Shown piece by piece: positions 31,951 through 40,398 of a DNA stretch of 64,000 bases. Source of the stretch: Hymenobacter elongatus (lineage in GTDB: Bacteria; Bacteroidota; Bacteroidia; Cytophagales; Hymenobacteraceae); the NCBI RefSeq assembly GCF_004745955.1, contig NZ_SRLD01000030.1, forward strand, positions 1 to 64,000. The letters run 5' to 3'. Made by a program: the position numbers and the translations under genes. The notes beneath the pieces were generated by a model, which was not told the DNA's origin, did no database searches, and saw only the letters and a list, made by a program, of their open reading frames with translations. Each line of letters starts with the position of its first letter. The stretch's first letter is position 1.

Positions 31951-32565
31951 TTAAGAAAACGCTTTGTCGGGCCGACTGCCCGGCTTTACCACCGGAATAC
32001 CTGCCCGGCACAGCGGGCACTCATCGGGTGCGTAGGTAGCCGCCGTTACCGGCAGCAGGGCAAAGTTCGGAAAACTTAGCTCAGCATTGCCCCCCGTGCG
32101 GTCAATTAAACTCACGACGGCCAAAATTTCTGCGCCCAGGCTGGTCAGCAGGCGGGCTACTTCGTTGGTGCTCTTGCCGGTAGTCACCACGTCTTCGGCA
32201 ATGACAATTTTCTGCCCCGGCTCCACCGTGAAGCCGCGCCGTAGCGTCATCTGGCCCGTGTCGTCGCGCTCCGTAAAAATACCCGGGACGCCCAGCTGCC
32301 GGGCCAGCTCGTAGCCAATCACCACGCCGCCCATGGCCGGCCCCACCACCACGTCGGGCTGCAGGCCCGCGGCCCGTAGCTGCCGGGCCAGCTCCGCCGC
32401 GGCCGGCGCGGCCAGATCGGGGCGGCGCAGAAACCGGGCGCACTGCACGTAGGTATCGGAATGCAGACCAGACGACAGGCGGAAGTGCCCGCGCAGCAGC
32501 GCGTCTTCCTGCAGCAGCTGCTGCTCCAGGGTGGCGGGGGAGAAGGTGGTTGGGATGGAAGGCAA
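31951..32565 (-). CDS. pyrE: Orotate phosphoribosyltransferase
   Basis: A 204-residue OPRTase making OMP from orotate and PRPP. Features: LLRGHFRLSSGLHSDTYVQCARFL near the N-terminus, VVVGPAMGGVVIGYELA, and the PRPP-binding loop KIVIAEDVVTTGKSTNEVARLL. The C-terminus has CPLCRAGIPVVKPGSR, a small Cys pair common in the Bacteroidota and Deinococcus type of PyrE. It lies between pyrF and purL in the same direction, separated from pyrF by a repeat-filled gap. Confidence 0.95.
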   Translation of the reverse strand: MPSIPTTFSPATLEQQLLQEDALLRGHFRLSSGLHSDTYVQCARFLRRPDLAAPAAAELARQLRAAGLQPDVVVGPAMGGVVIGYELARQLGVPGIFTERDDTGQMTLRRGFTVEPGQKIVIAEDVVTTGKSTNEVARLLTSLGAEILAVVSLIDRTGGNAELSFPNFALLPVTAATYAPDECPLCRAGIPVVKPGSRPDKAFS

Positions 32566-32597
32566 GGAGTAGGGAGTTCCTGGTTTGGTTGAAAAAG

Positions 32598-32709
32598 GAC
32601 GTCATGCTGAGCGCAGTGAAGCATCTCGCGTGCTGACGGCAGATTAGTAATTCAACGAAGCGGGCGAGATGCTTCGACAAGCTCAGCATGACGCCATTTC
32701 AGCATGACC
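32598..32709. repeat. Long imperfect inverted repeat between pyrF and pyrE
   Basis: GTCATGCTGAGCGCAGTGAA and GCATCTCGCGTGCTGACG on the left pair with CGGGCGAGATGCTTCG and GCTCAGCATGACG on the right. The core is shared with the repeat at 22024-22122. A partial third copy (TTTCAGCATGACCT) follows at about 32697. Confidence 0.8.
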
Positions 32710-32721
32710 TTATGCATAGTA

Positions 32722-33483
32722 CTACACCGCTACCGGCCGAAACTGGTTGATCTGCGCGACCAGCTCCCGCGCCGTGGCGCCGGCATCCGCCGCCTGCCAC
32801 AACGCCCGCGACGTATTGATGAGCAGCCCTGAACCATCCGGCCGCAGGCCGGCGCGGAGAGTTGCGGCCAGATCACCGCCCTGGGCACCCACGCCGGGCA
32901 CCAGAAACCACTGCTCCGGGCTCAGGCTGCGCAGCCGGGCTACGGCCGCGGCATTCGTCGCGCCTACCACCAGCCCGATGCCGCCGTGCTCCTCGTCGAG
33001 CTGGCGGGCCACGCCCGCGGCGCAGTCGGAAAGGTAGCCGCCCCGGGTCAGGGCCACATCCTGGAGGGAGTGCACGGGTTGGTTGGAGGTTTTGGCCAGC
33101 ACGAACACCATCTTGCCGGGCCGGGCGAAGGGCACGATGGCGTCGTCGCCCATGTAGGGGTTCACCGTCACGCCATCGGCCCCTACCACGTCGTAGGCGA
33201 AGCGGGCGTAGTGGTCGGCGGTGTTGGCAATGTCGCCGAACTTGCCGTCCAGAATCACCGGAATACCGGCGGGAACACGCCGCACGGTTTCGCGCAGCAG
33301 CTTTACGCCGTCTTCCCGGCTCAGGAAAAAGGCCAGGTTGGGCTTAAAGGCCGCGGCATACCCGCTGGTCTGGTCAATAACTTCGGCCAGCCGGTGGGCG
33401 GCCTGGGTGTCGTCACCCACGGGGTCGAGGCCCACGCACAACAGCGTATTGGCGTCCTGCACCCGGTGAATCAGCTTTTCCAT
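32722..33483 (-). CDS. pyrF: Orotidine 5'-phosphate decarboxylase, type 2
   Basis: A 253-residue decarboxylase making UMP from OMP. The catalytic segment is IPVILDGKFGDIANTADHYARFAY, with the K and D of DGKFGD expected in the active site, and the type 2 pattern continues with TVNPYMGDDAIVPF. Other features are LCVGLDPVGDD at the N-terminus, VVGATNAAAVARLRSL and LVPGVGAQGGD near the phosphate-binding end. The start overlaps the end of pyrD by 13 bp, so the two genes are probably coupled. Confidence 0.94.
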   Translation of the reverse strand: MEKLIHRVQDANTLLCVGLDPVGDDTQAAHRLAEVIDQTSGYAAAFKPNLAFFLSREDGVKLLRETVRRVPAGIPVILDGKFGDIANTADHYARFAYDVVGADGVTVNPYMGDDAIVPFARPGKMVFVLAKTSNQPVHSLQDVALTRGGYLSDCAAGVARQLDEEHGGIGLVVGATNAAAVARLRSLSPEQWFLVPGVGAQGGDLAATLRAGLRPDGSGLLINTSRALWQAADAGATARELVAQINQFRPVAV

Positions 33484-34334
33484 CGCGTCGATATAATTTC
33501 AGGTTTGAGGTTGGCGCATTCGGCCGCCAGCCGGGCCGTCAGGCCGGGTTCCAGCCATTCGCCGCTGGCAATCTGCACGGCGCTGGCGCCCACGCGCAGG
33601 TAGTCGGCGACGTGGCCGGCCGTGAAGATGCCGCCCGTACCGAAAATCGGGAGCGTAATCTGCTCGTCGTGGGCCAGCTCATACACGCAGCGCAGCGCCA
33701 CCGGGCGCAGCGCCTCCCCCGACAGGCCACCTACCAGCGGCTCGGCCGTGGCATCGTCGGGCAGGTGGAGCGACTTCAAAATATTGGTAGCGGCCAGCGC
33801 CGTGGCACCGCCCTGCTGGGCCCCCAGAGCCAGGCCCCGGATATGGTCGGGCCACGGTGGCAGCTTCACCACGATACTGGCCGCCGGACCCAGCTCATTA
33901 CGCACGGCCTCGGTAGCCTCGCGCACAAACCGGGGCGTGATGTCGGCCCCCTGGCCCGTCTCCGAGCAGGTGATGTACACTTCCACGCCCGCAATCTGGC
34001 GGCCGACTTCGCGCTGCAGGAAGCGGGCAATCTTGCGGAAGCCGGGGATACCCGGGGCCGTGATGCTGACCAGCACCGGCACACCGTAGCGCAGCAGGTG
34101 AGGCAAATGCTCCTGCACCAGAATTTCGGCGCTTTCGGTGCGCATGTTGGTGGCGTTGAGCAGGGTTTGCTCGTTCACCTGCCAGATGCCTTCCTCATAA
34201 AGTCCTGGTCGGGGCTCCATGGTGACGGTACGGGTGAAAATAGCGCCTAGCCGCTCGTAGCCGGCCCCTTCCAGCTGCCACGAGGCGGCCGCCAGACACA
34301 CGGGATTTTGCAGCGTGAGAGTTCCTAGTTGCAT
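33471..34334 (-). CDS. pyrD: Dihydroorotate dehydrogenase-like protein (PyrD, class 1 type)
   Basis: A 287-residue flavoprotein of the DHODH fold. N-terminal TLQNPVCLAAASWQLEG replaces the more usual NPV-x-A-SG-pattern; VLVSITAPGIPGFRKIARFL precedes VEVYITCSETGQG. In class 1B enzymes the corresponding NxSCPN carries the active-site Cys; here the motif is YITCSETG, so the Cys is kept but the Asn is not. GGLSGEALRPVALRCVYEL and FGTGGIFTAGHVADYLRVGASAVQI match FMN-phosphate binding. No pyrK is adjacent, so the electron acceptor is unclear. Position upstream of pyrF supports a role in pyrimidine synthesis. Confidence 0.85.
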   Translation of the reverse strand: MQLGTLTLQNPVCLAAASWQLEGAGYERLGAIFTRTVTMEPRPGLYEEGIWQVNEQTLLNATNMRTESAEILVQEHLPHLLRYGVPVLVSITAPGIPGFRKIARFLQREVGRQIAGVEVYITCSETGQGADITPRFVREATEAVRNELGPAASIVVKLPPWPDHIRGLALGAQQGGATALAATNILKSLHLPDDATAEPLVGGLSGEALRPVALRCVYELAHDEQITLPIFGTGGIFTAGHVADYLRVGASAVQIASGEWLEPGLTARLAAECANLKPEIISTRWKS

Positions 34335-34515
34335 GATTTCGCTCGTTAACTACCGGTGCCATCCAGAGCTGACGAATACTGCTAAGCGTGAGACGGCAGC
34401 CTCTTTTTTCACCAAAATTCTACCGCAATACGTCTCAGAACAGCCTCCGTCAGCTCAGGACAGCATGTTTTATTGCCTCACAATCAGCGCCCAGCCCAAA
34501 GCGGGCTACTGTAAA

Positions 34516-34545
34516 AGCAAAGCGCCCGGTGGTGGCCGGGCGCCC
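34516..34545 (-). terminator. Rho-independent terminator of the AsnRS-like gene
   Basis: GCGCCCGG at 34522-34529 pairs with CCGGGCGC at 34536-34543. On the minus strand the hairpin is followed by TTTGCTTTTA, a broken T-run. It lies 17 bp after the stop at 34560. Confidence 0.7.
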
Positions 34546-34559
34546 TGTTAACCAGTTCG

Positions 34560-35594
34560 TTAGATAACGTTGTCGCGGTTGATCAGGAACGGTACGCAGT
34601 CCCGGATGTCCGTCTGGCCGAGGATGAACTGGGCTACCCGGGCCATCCCCACGCCGGCACCCGAGTGCAGCTTCACATCATGCTCTTTGTGGAAATCGAT
34701 GTACCAGTCGAAGTCCGACAGCTTCATGCCCTGCCGCAGCAGGCCTTCCAGCATGGAGGACGTCACCAGCTTGTGGCGCAGCTTCTCGGCGTCGAACTCG
34801 CGCTCGGCGGAGCCGGCCGATTCGCCGGCCAGGGGCAGCAGCAGGTCGGAGGAGTTTACCACGCGCGGGTCGTCGTCGTTGTTGCGCATATTGAAGAACT
34901 TGATGTCGGCGGGGTAGTGCGTCACGAACATCGGGCCCATCAGCTCGGTCAGGCGACCTTCGTGCGGTGCCTCGAGGTCGTCGCCCCACACCAGCTCGGG
35001 GAAGCCTTCGGTTTTGAGCAGCTCCACGGCATCAGCGTAGGTCATGCGCTCAAAGGTCAGGTTGGCCAGGTCGGCAGCGTCGCGGCCGAACAGGGCCAGC
35101 TCCTTGGCGCAATCCTGGGCTACCTGCTTCGAAGCCGTGGCGACGATACCGGCCAAGTGACCGAGCAGCTCGTCGAGACCACCGACGTGCTCGATTTCAA
35201 ACAGGCTGAACTGCGCCAGGCGGCGGTTGTCGGCGTTCAGCTCCTTGCGGAAGCTCTGGATTTCGCCGTACACGCGGCCACCTTCCACGGCCTGGGTCAG
35301 CATCTCGATGTAGAGCTGGTTGGACTGGGGCAGAAACATCTTCTTGCCGTCGTACCAGTCGATAGTGAACAGCGTGTCGGTGTTTTCGCAGGCGCCGGTT
35401 ACGCCCACAATATGGGGCATGTTGTGGATAGCCAGGAAGCCTTCCGACTCGACATACTTACGGGCGCCGCGGATCATGGCATCCCATACTTTAATCACGG
35501 CCATACGCTTGGGGTCCGTGCTCAGGTTCACGTTGCGAGTGGCGACGGGAGCGGCGGCTACCATCTGCTGGGCGAGGGTGGTGGTGTCGTTCAT
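34560..35594 (-). CDS. AsnRS/AsnA-like class II synthetase core lacking an anticodon-binding domain
   Basis: A 344-residue protein of the AspRS/AsnRS catalytic core. LPQSNQLYIEMLTQAVEGGRVYGEIQSFRKE and QFSLFEIEHVGG resemble class II motifs 2 and following. HSGAGVGMARVAQFILGQTDIRDCVPF is motif 3, keeping its Arg but with GAGVGMAR instead of GFGLGLER. A full AsnRS has about 100 extra N-terminal OB-fold residues; here the core starts within ~30 residues of the ATG. Archaeal proteins of this plan act as asparagine synthetases from ATP, aspartate and ammonia, so that is the best guess; the exact substrate is not proven. It is single-copy in a unit with a long leader, an attenuator-like hairpin and a palindromic operator region upstream. 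Confidence 0.8.
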   Translation of the reverse strand: MNDTTTLAQQMVAAAPVATRNVNLSTDPKRMAVIKVWDAMIRGARKYVESEGFLAIHNMPHIVGVTGACENTDTLFTIDWYDGKKMFLPQSNQLYIEMLTQAVEGGRVYGEIQSFRKELNADNRRLAQFSLFEIEHVGGLDELLGHLAGIVATASKQVAQDCAKELALFGRDAADLANLTFERMTYADAVELLKTEGFPELVWGDDLEAPHEGRLTELMGPMFVTHYPADIKFFNMRNNDDDPRVVNSSDLLLPLAGESAGSAEREFDAEKLRHKLVTSSMLEGLLRQGMKLSDFDWYIDFHKEHDVKLHSGAGVGMARVAQFILGQTDIRDCVPFLINRDNVI

Positions 35595-35670
35595 GAAGTT
35601 ACCGGGTGTGAATGTGAGAAATTAGAAAATGCTGGGCCGCACGGTTGCCGATGCCCGAACCGAACGGGCA

Positions 35671-35700
35671 TAAAAAAACCGCTTCGGAAACCGGAGCGGT
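35671..35700 (-). terminator. Attenuator-like terminator in the leader of the AsnRS-like gene
   Basis: On the minus strand ACCGCTCCGG pairs with CCGAAGCGGT with one mismatch, followed by seven T residues. It lies about 80 bp upstream of the coding start, downstream of the candidate promoter at 35827. A second hairpin, AAGACC-GGAA-GGTCTT with TT following (35744-35759), precedes it. Both lie in the same leader, so early termination could control the gene. A short frame (35599-35829) overlaps these hairpins but shows no run of Asn codons. Confidence 0.6.
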
Positions 35701-35826
35701 GAACGGGGCAAAAACCGAGAAAATGGAAAAATTAACGGGGGAAAAGACCTTCCGGTCTTCTCGCAGGACGTCGATGTGGAGAGTCCCGCGCTTCATTACT
35801 TCTGGATAGAGAGGTGGAGCACGGTG

Positions 35827-35885
35827 CAAAAGTACTAATTGTTACCACTGACACTAACTTGGTAACATTAAGTTTATGTTACCAA
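35827..35885 (-). promoter_or_regulatory. Promoter and operator palindrome of the AsnRS-like gene
   Basis: TACTTTTG on the minus strand (35827-35834) fits the Bacteroidota -7 element TAnnTTTG. Just upstream a perfect 10-bp-arm palindrome, TTGGTAACAT-N7-ATGTTACCAA (35859-35885), overlaps where an activator or repressor would bind. Extra half-sites GTTACC (35841) and ATGTTAC (35888) extend the array. Confidence 0.6.
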
Positions 35886-36275
35886 AATGTTACGTTGCTC
35901 GCAACCACCCACTGCTGTCTCGTGAAAGCAAGGCACAGCATCAAGCATATGTAAAATACTGACTGGCAAATTTTTGCATACAAATAAATATTTCAGACCC
36001 GGTTTTTCAGATCCTTCCCTATCTTTGCTTCATCTAAGCAAAAGACAAATTCAACGCCATAACAGAGCAATAAAATTATTTAAAATAATACAATTTTATC
36101 ATTTTGACGTCAAGAATGTTGCGAGCAACTGGTTTCCCCTTCCCCAACAGCAATCATTTCGGCTTTTCAACAGCGATGCTTCCATTTTTCAAGAGTTTGG
36201 GTGAGTCTCTCAGCTTCATCGTAGCGTAACAAATTCACAACAGACTGTTAATAGTTCAACCTGCCAGTAACCCGG
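35886..36275. other. AT-richer intergenic region
   Basis: About 390 bp with no open frame worth calling. A promoter-like TATCTTTG (36020-36027, plus strand) is followed by a small hairpin but no recognisable gene. GTTGCTCGCAAC (35894) and GTTGCGAGCAAC (36119) form a distant inverted pair. Confidence 0.4.
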
Positions 36276-36283
36276 TACTTTTG
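36276..36283 (+). promoter_or_regulatory. Bacteroidota-type -7 box of the DUF4468 gene
   Basis: TACTTTTG fits TAnnTTTG and would give a start site near 36290, about 35 nt before the ATG at 36325. No good -33 TTG was found. Confidence 0.5.
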
Positions 36284-36324
36284 CTTCCGTCATATTTGCA
36301 CCACCACTTTGCTTCCGTACTGTC

Positions 36325-36897
36325 ATGAAAAAAGTGCTGTTTATTCTCTTGTTTGCTGGCTGGGCCAGCACCGCCGCGCAGGCTCAGAATAGCGCCGCCG
36401 CCGCTGTAGCCTACGCCGAGAACGTGCTGGCTGATGGTGCGGGCAAGGAAGCACTGTATAATCGGGCGGCGGAGTGGAGCACCAGCCACTTTGCGTACGG
36501 CCCCAAGACGGGAGCAAAAACCGATGCGGCCACGGGAATGGTGCGGGTAACGGGCACCGGCAAGGTGAAGCCCGTAACGCCAGCGGGCAAGGAACAGGAG
36601 ATGCTGGTACGGTTCGACTTTGTATTTCGGGCCAGCGAAACCGGCTACGAATACAGCGTCGGCTCCTTTCGGCTCGTAGCTGACCCCAACAAGCCCGAAG
36701 AATCGGTGATGCTGAGCGACTACATCACCCAGCTCGCCGCCGAGCGCTCCAACACCCGCACTTTCAACGACCGCCGTGTGACGGCCCAGGCCACTGCGCT
36801 GGCCAGCGAAGTGGCCATGAGCTTCCGCTCCTATATGAACACGCTGCCTTCGGCGGAGGAAGGCATGGTTGGTGTGCCAGGCGCAGGCAAAGAGTAA
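36325..36897 (+). CDS. Exported DUF4468-like protein
   Basis: A 190-residue protein with an N-terminal signal peptide (KKVLFILLFAGWASTAAQAQ). The pattern LYNRAAEWSTSHFAYGPKTGA, MVRVTGTGKVKP, MLVRFDFVFRASETGYEYSVGSFRLV matches the DUF4468 domain, which has a TBP-like fold and is common in Bacteroidota. The conserved ALYNRAAEW start is clear. Function is unknown. It is followed by a strong bidirectional terminator and faces the OlsF-like gene. Confidence 0.8.
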   Translation: MKKVLFILLFAGWASTAAQAQNSAAAAVAYAENVLADGAGKEALYNRAAEWSTSHFAYGPKTGAKTDAATGMVRVTGTGKVKPVTPAGKEQEMLVRFDFVFRASETGYEYSVGSFRLVADPNKPEESVMLSDYITQLAAERSNTRTFNDRRVTAQATALASEVAMSFRSYMNTLPSAEEGMVGVPGAGKE

Positions 36898-36911
36898 GCT
36901 ACACAGTCACA

Positions 36912-36961
36912 TGTAGATCAAAACCACCTCTGGCTACGGCTGGAGGTGGTTTTGATCTACA
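36912..36961. terminator. Bidirectional terminator between convergent genes
   Basis: A perfect 19-bp inverted repeat, TGTAGATCAAAACCACCTC at 36912-36930 and its complement at 36943-36961, with a 12-nt loop. The A-run on one side and T-run on the other serve both strands. Confidence 0.8.
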
Positions 36962-36970
36962 TACACTTAT

Positions 36971-38719
36971 CTATTCCCCAACCGGCACCGGATAGCGCTC
37001 CAGTAGATGCAGGGTGCGCTCGGGCAGCTCGCGGGCGTCGAGCACGATAAATCCGTCGAGGGTATTGGAGAAGTTAGGGTCCAGATTGAAGCCCAGTAAA
37101 TGAGCATTCTGCTTCAGGTAATGCCGTAGCAATACCGGAATGCCCGCGCCGCCGGGCTCGAAGGTGGCAATGAGCTTATGCAGATCCTGCACGGTAGTCA
37201 AGCCCGTTTGGAGCGTGGCGGGTATTTCCGTTGCGTCGAGCGGCCGGTAGCGGAACTGCTTCCGAGGCTTGACGAGGCACGCCAGATCGGCTCGGAAGTA
37301 GTGAGCGGTCAGAAAGTTGACCATCACGGCCCGCGACACGGTCGAGAAGCGGTTGCTGATGCTCACGGGGCCGATCAGGTAGCGGTATTCAGGGTGGCGG
37401 CTCAGGTATTCGGCTATGCCTTTCCACAGTAGCGCCAAGGGCTGGGGCTGCTTCTGGTACTCGGCCCGCACAAAGGAGCGGCCCAGCTCCAACGACTCGG
37501 CCAGGAAGGGCTCCAGCGCTTTGGCCATCCGAAACAAGGAGTGCAGGTAGAACCCGCGCCGCCCGTGGTGCCGCAGGATGGTGCGGCCCCGTCCTATCCG
37601 ATACGCACCCACGATACGGCGGGTGGCGCGGTCATAGAGAAACAAGTGCCGGTAGTAGTCGTCGTAGCCATCCAGGTCGAGCGGCTGCTGGGTGCCTTCG
37701 CCTTCCCGGCGAAACGTCAGCTCGCGCAGCCGACCGATTTCCCGCAGCACGTGGGGCAGCTCGGCCTTGCTGGCAATATAGACCTCCCAGCTGCCCGTGC
37801 GCACCAGGCACCGCGTGGGCCGCAGCGCGTTGATGTCGGCTTCCACCAGAGCGGCGTCGGTTTCGGCCACTACGGGCACCGGGGCCGTGGCCGCCTCGGT
37901 GCTGCCGGGCGACGGGCTGGCACCCAGGGCAAATACCCGGGCCCGCACGTACGCCAACCCCTCGGGAGCCGCTATCTGAGCCAGCTCCCGGGGCATAATG
38001 GGACGGCCTACCCGCACTCGTATCGTTTGCCCGCGCTTGTTGAGCAGCTCGGCGGGCAGGCGGGCCGTTCGGAGCCACGGGTGCATGAGTCCCAACAGGC
38101 TGAAGGTTTCGCTGTTGTGCCCACTCAGCCAGACTGGCACGACCGGCACCCGCGCCACGCTGAGCAGCCGCCCGGCCGTGGGATGCCACTGGGCCTCCGC
38201 AGCCGCCTGAAACGGCCGCGGCCGACTTGCTACCTCACCAGCCGGAAACAGACCAATAGGAACTTCATTGTGCAGATAATGCAGCAGGCGGCGCACCCCT
38301 GGCACATTGCGGCCCGCTTTGGCCCGTTCGGGGTTCACCAAGATCAGATGATTGCTCAGCTGGGGCAGCAGCGGAGCCAGGGCTTCGTTGGCCACGATTC
38401 GAAAGTCGGGCCGTACCTCCGTCAGCACGTACAGCAACACCAAACCATCGACCAAGCCACACGGGTGATTGCCGACGGCCACAAAGCTGCCGGTGCGGGC
38501 CAGCTGCCGCAGCTCCGCCGCATCGTACTCGATGGTGATGCCCAGGCTCCGGAGCAGGCTCCCGATAAACTCCCGGCCCTGCAGGTGGGCGCTTTGCTTA
38601 TACAGCAGCTCCAATTCCCGCACGCGGGCTAGTTGGTCCAGCATGGGCCGGAGCAGTTCCTGGGAACGCCGCCCCAGGAAGGACGGATAGGGAAAGCTAG
38701 AAGCAGACAGTAGATCCAT
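36971..38719 (-). CDS. OlsF-like bifunctional acyltransferase (PlsC-type plus OlsB-type domain)
   Basis: A 582-residue protein with two acyltransferase halves. The N-terminal half is PlsC-like: VAVGNHPCGLVDGLVLL carries the catalytic His and Asp in the H-x5-D variant, followed by VNPERAKAG and IGLFPAGEV. The C-terminal half (from ~CLVRTGSWEVYIA) matches the GNAT-like OlsB type: LRELTFRREGEG, DDYYRHLFLYDRATRRIVGAYRIG, FLAESLELGRSFVRAEYQ, and ISNRFSTVSRAVMVNFL. Known OlsF proteins of this plan make ornithine lipids by N- and then O-acylation. The product here is inferred from architecture. The ATG at 38719 is preferred; the longer frame adds 17 residues without similarity. Confidence 0.85.
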   Translation of the reverse strand: MDLLSASSFPYPSFLGRRSQELLRPMLDQLARVRELELLYKQSAHLQGREFIGSLLRSLGITIEYDAAELRQLARTGSFVAVGNHPCGLVDGLVLLYVLTEVRPDFRIVANEALAPLLPQLSNHLILVNPERAKAGRNVPGVRRLLHYLHNEVPIGLFPAGEVASRPRPFQAAAEAQWHPTAGRLLSVARVPVVPVWLSGHNSETFSLLGLMHPWLRTARLPAELLNKRGQTIRVRVGRPIMPRELAQIAAPEGLAYVRARVFALGASPSPGSTEAATAPVPVVAETDAALVEADINALRPTRCLVRTGSWEVYIASKAELPHVLREIGRLRELTFRREGEGTQQPLDLDGYDDYYRHLFLYDRATRRIVGAYRIGRGRTILRHHGRRGFYLHSLFRMAKALEPFLAESLELGRSFVRAEYQKQPQPLALLWKGIAEYLSRHPEYRYLIGPVSISNRFSTVSRAVMVNFLTAHYFRADLACLVKPRKQFRYRPLDATEIPATLQTGLTTVQDLHKLIATFEPGGAGIPVLLRHYLKQNAHLLGFNLDPNFSNTLDGFIVLDARELPERTLHLLERYPVPVGE

Positions 38720-38852
38720 CGGTGGGAAGCCATACCGGCCCGGGACACTCGGGCAGCGGCGGATCAACAAATTTCACGAGCGGGTATTGACTGAGCGTTA
38801 CCACCGTATTACGAATCCGTTAAGAGCGAGCTGCTTACCCCTTATAAAACGC

Positions 38853-38880
38853 GAAAAGCCGCGTTGCAGCGCGGCTTTTC
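38853..38880. terminator. Hairpin terminator candidate
   Basis: GAAAAGCCGCG (38853-38863) pairs perfectly with CGCGGCTTTTC (38870-38880) around a 6-nt loop. It lies upstream of the minus-strand acyltransferase gene and may end plus-strand or read-through transcripts. No gene was found between it and 39055. Confidence 0.6.
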
Positions 38881-38994
38881 GGTATTCACCACCTTTCACT
38901 ATAAGTATGGAGCACAACGAGCAATACAACAGTTACATAGAGAAGCATCCGGCACCACTCTGCGCCGGAGGAATTCGCCTGCTACAATATAGCA

Positions 38995-39033
38995 AAAAGG
39001 CCCTGACGACCAAGCAGGTAATCAGGGCCTTTT
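38995..39033 (-). terminator. Terminator of the secreted nuclease gene
   Basis: AAAAGGCCCTGA (38995-39006) pairs perfectly with TCAGGGCCTTTT (39022-39033) with a 15-nt loop. It lies 22 bp after the nuclease stop at 39056. Confidence 0.75.
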
Positions 39034-39055
39034 CAGGCTAGCTCATCAGCAGAAA

Positions 39056-39937
39056 TCAGCTCGTGGGGCCGCTGTCTACGCGGGCTTCGATGGTGGCCTG
39101 CACCGTAGCGGACACGGCCGACAGAATGTTGTAGCCCGTAGCCTGCTCGATGGCATCTACCGACGTGCGGTATACGCCCCAGCTCGTGTTCAGCGCGTTG
39201 TCGTTGGGCGTGTTGATGGCAATAATGCGGGTGCTGGTCGTGACGCGGCTGGCATCGGAGCTACCCTCGGGCAATACCACGATTACCTTCCAGCAGCGGT
39301 TCGGCACCGTTACGCGGCCCGCGTCGAGCGTCGTTTTGTAGCCAGCCGAACCCGTGCCGCCCGTGCCGTAGCTACCGCAGATAACGTACAGCTCGTTGCC
39401 CTGACTTACGAGGGTACGGCAATAGTTTTCCAGATTGGCCCAGGTCCGTTGGTTGTTATTGGGGGCCTGGGGCATCATGTTGGTCATCAGAAAGGTAGCC
39501 GAGTTGTCGGCTACCGAGCCCGTACGGTCGGCTGAAGGGCAGTTGTGGCCCCGGTCGAAGCCCGAGCCAGTGTAGCTGGAGCTCGTGGGCCGGTACCAGC
39601 CGGAAGGCAAGGTAGCGTCGGCGGCAAAGTTATCCTGGCGCGGCGTGCTACCCAGCCAGGCGCTGCTCAAATGCCAGCTCACCCAGTTCGGAATGCCCCG
39701 GTCGCGGTGATACGACAGCGCAAACTGCGACTTCGACAATAGGTAGTTGGTGTAGCTAGTGGTGCTGGTGGTGGCTCCGCTGGGGTTACCCATAGTCAGG
39801 TGGCTGTCGCGGGTGGCATCAAAGCTCTGGGCAACTGTAGTAGGAGCGTTTGGCGCTACGGTTTCATCCTTGGAACACGAAATAGCCAGGGTGCCGAGCA
39901 GGCCAAAGCTAAGCAAGCGGTAGAGGGTACGCTTCAT
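39056..39937 (-). CDS. DNA/RNA non-specific endonuclease, lipoprotein form
   Basis: A 293-residue protein with a lipoprotein signal (LLSFGLLGTLAISC; lipobox AISC). The endonuclease domain has the DRGH motif (FDRGHNCPSADRTGS), which holds the catalytic His of the beta-beta-alpha-metal nucleases, with FLMTNMMPQAPNNNQRTW as the metal-binding Asn region and ELYVICGSYGTGGT. It should act at the cell surface or in the periplasm, degrading extracellular nucleic acid. The ATG at 39937 gives the proper lipoprotein signal; residues of the longer frame lie before it and are rejected. It is a single-gene unit. Confidence 0.92.
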   Translation of the reverse strand: MKRTLYRLLSFGLLGTLAISCSKDETVAPNAPTTVAQSFDATRDSHLTMGNPSGATTSTTSYTNYLLSKSQFALSYHRDRGIPNWVSWHLSSAWLGSTPRQDNFAADATLPSGWYRPTSSSYTGSGFDRGHNCPSADRTGSVADNSATFLMTNMMPQAPNNNQRTWANLENYCRTLVSQGNELYVICGSYGTGGTGSAGYKTTLDAGRVTVPNRCWKVIVVLPEGSSDASRVTTSTRIIAINTPNDNALNTSWGVYRTSVDAIEQATGYNILSAVSATVQATIEARVDSGPTS

Positions 39938-40398
39938 GTAGGAGGAGTTTGGTTGGGTGAAAAAAAGGAGAGAAAAGAAAGAATTGGTATAGGTCAGAAA
40001 TCGGGTGCAAAGATGCCGGAAATGGCATGTAAATATGTTACCCAAATATTACCATTTTTATTCTCTATAAGGAATACAGCAGTGCATAAGCAGGTGCTAA
40101 GCAGATAAAATATTGCACTAACCGGCCCAAAACACCCTATTCAGCTTGTGAGACGCATTTTAACTAGACTAATTACAGAACAGGTGACATAATTATGCAC
40201 ATACTATATCCTGCATATATCCTACCAACACGAAGACGGATACCACAAGTTGATAGAATTAATTCCTGACTACATTTTATGTACTGCTGGACCGCCAGAT
40301 AGAGTTATTGCGAGATATAGCTCACCAAAAAGTCACGCTACCACTGGTAGCGGGACCTGGGCTGCGTATGCTGCTAAGACGCTTAAAACAGCTGGCTG
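39938..40398. other. Intergenic region with no gene seen
   Basis: AT-richer DNA between two minus-strand genes. It should carry the nuclease promoter. The best -7-like string on the minus strand, CATCTTTG near 40010, is a weak match and no -33 element is convincing. Confidence 0.4.

Noticed and set aside
35599..35829. 76-codon frame in the AsnRS-like leader as a leader peptide
   Set aside because: No run of Asn codons or other regulatory codons; it overlaps both hairpins by chance reading.
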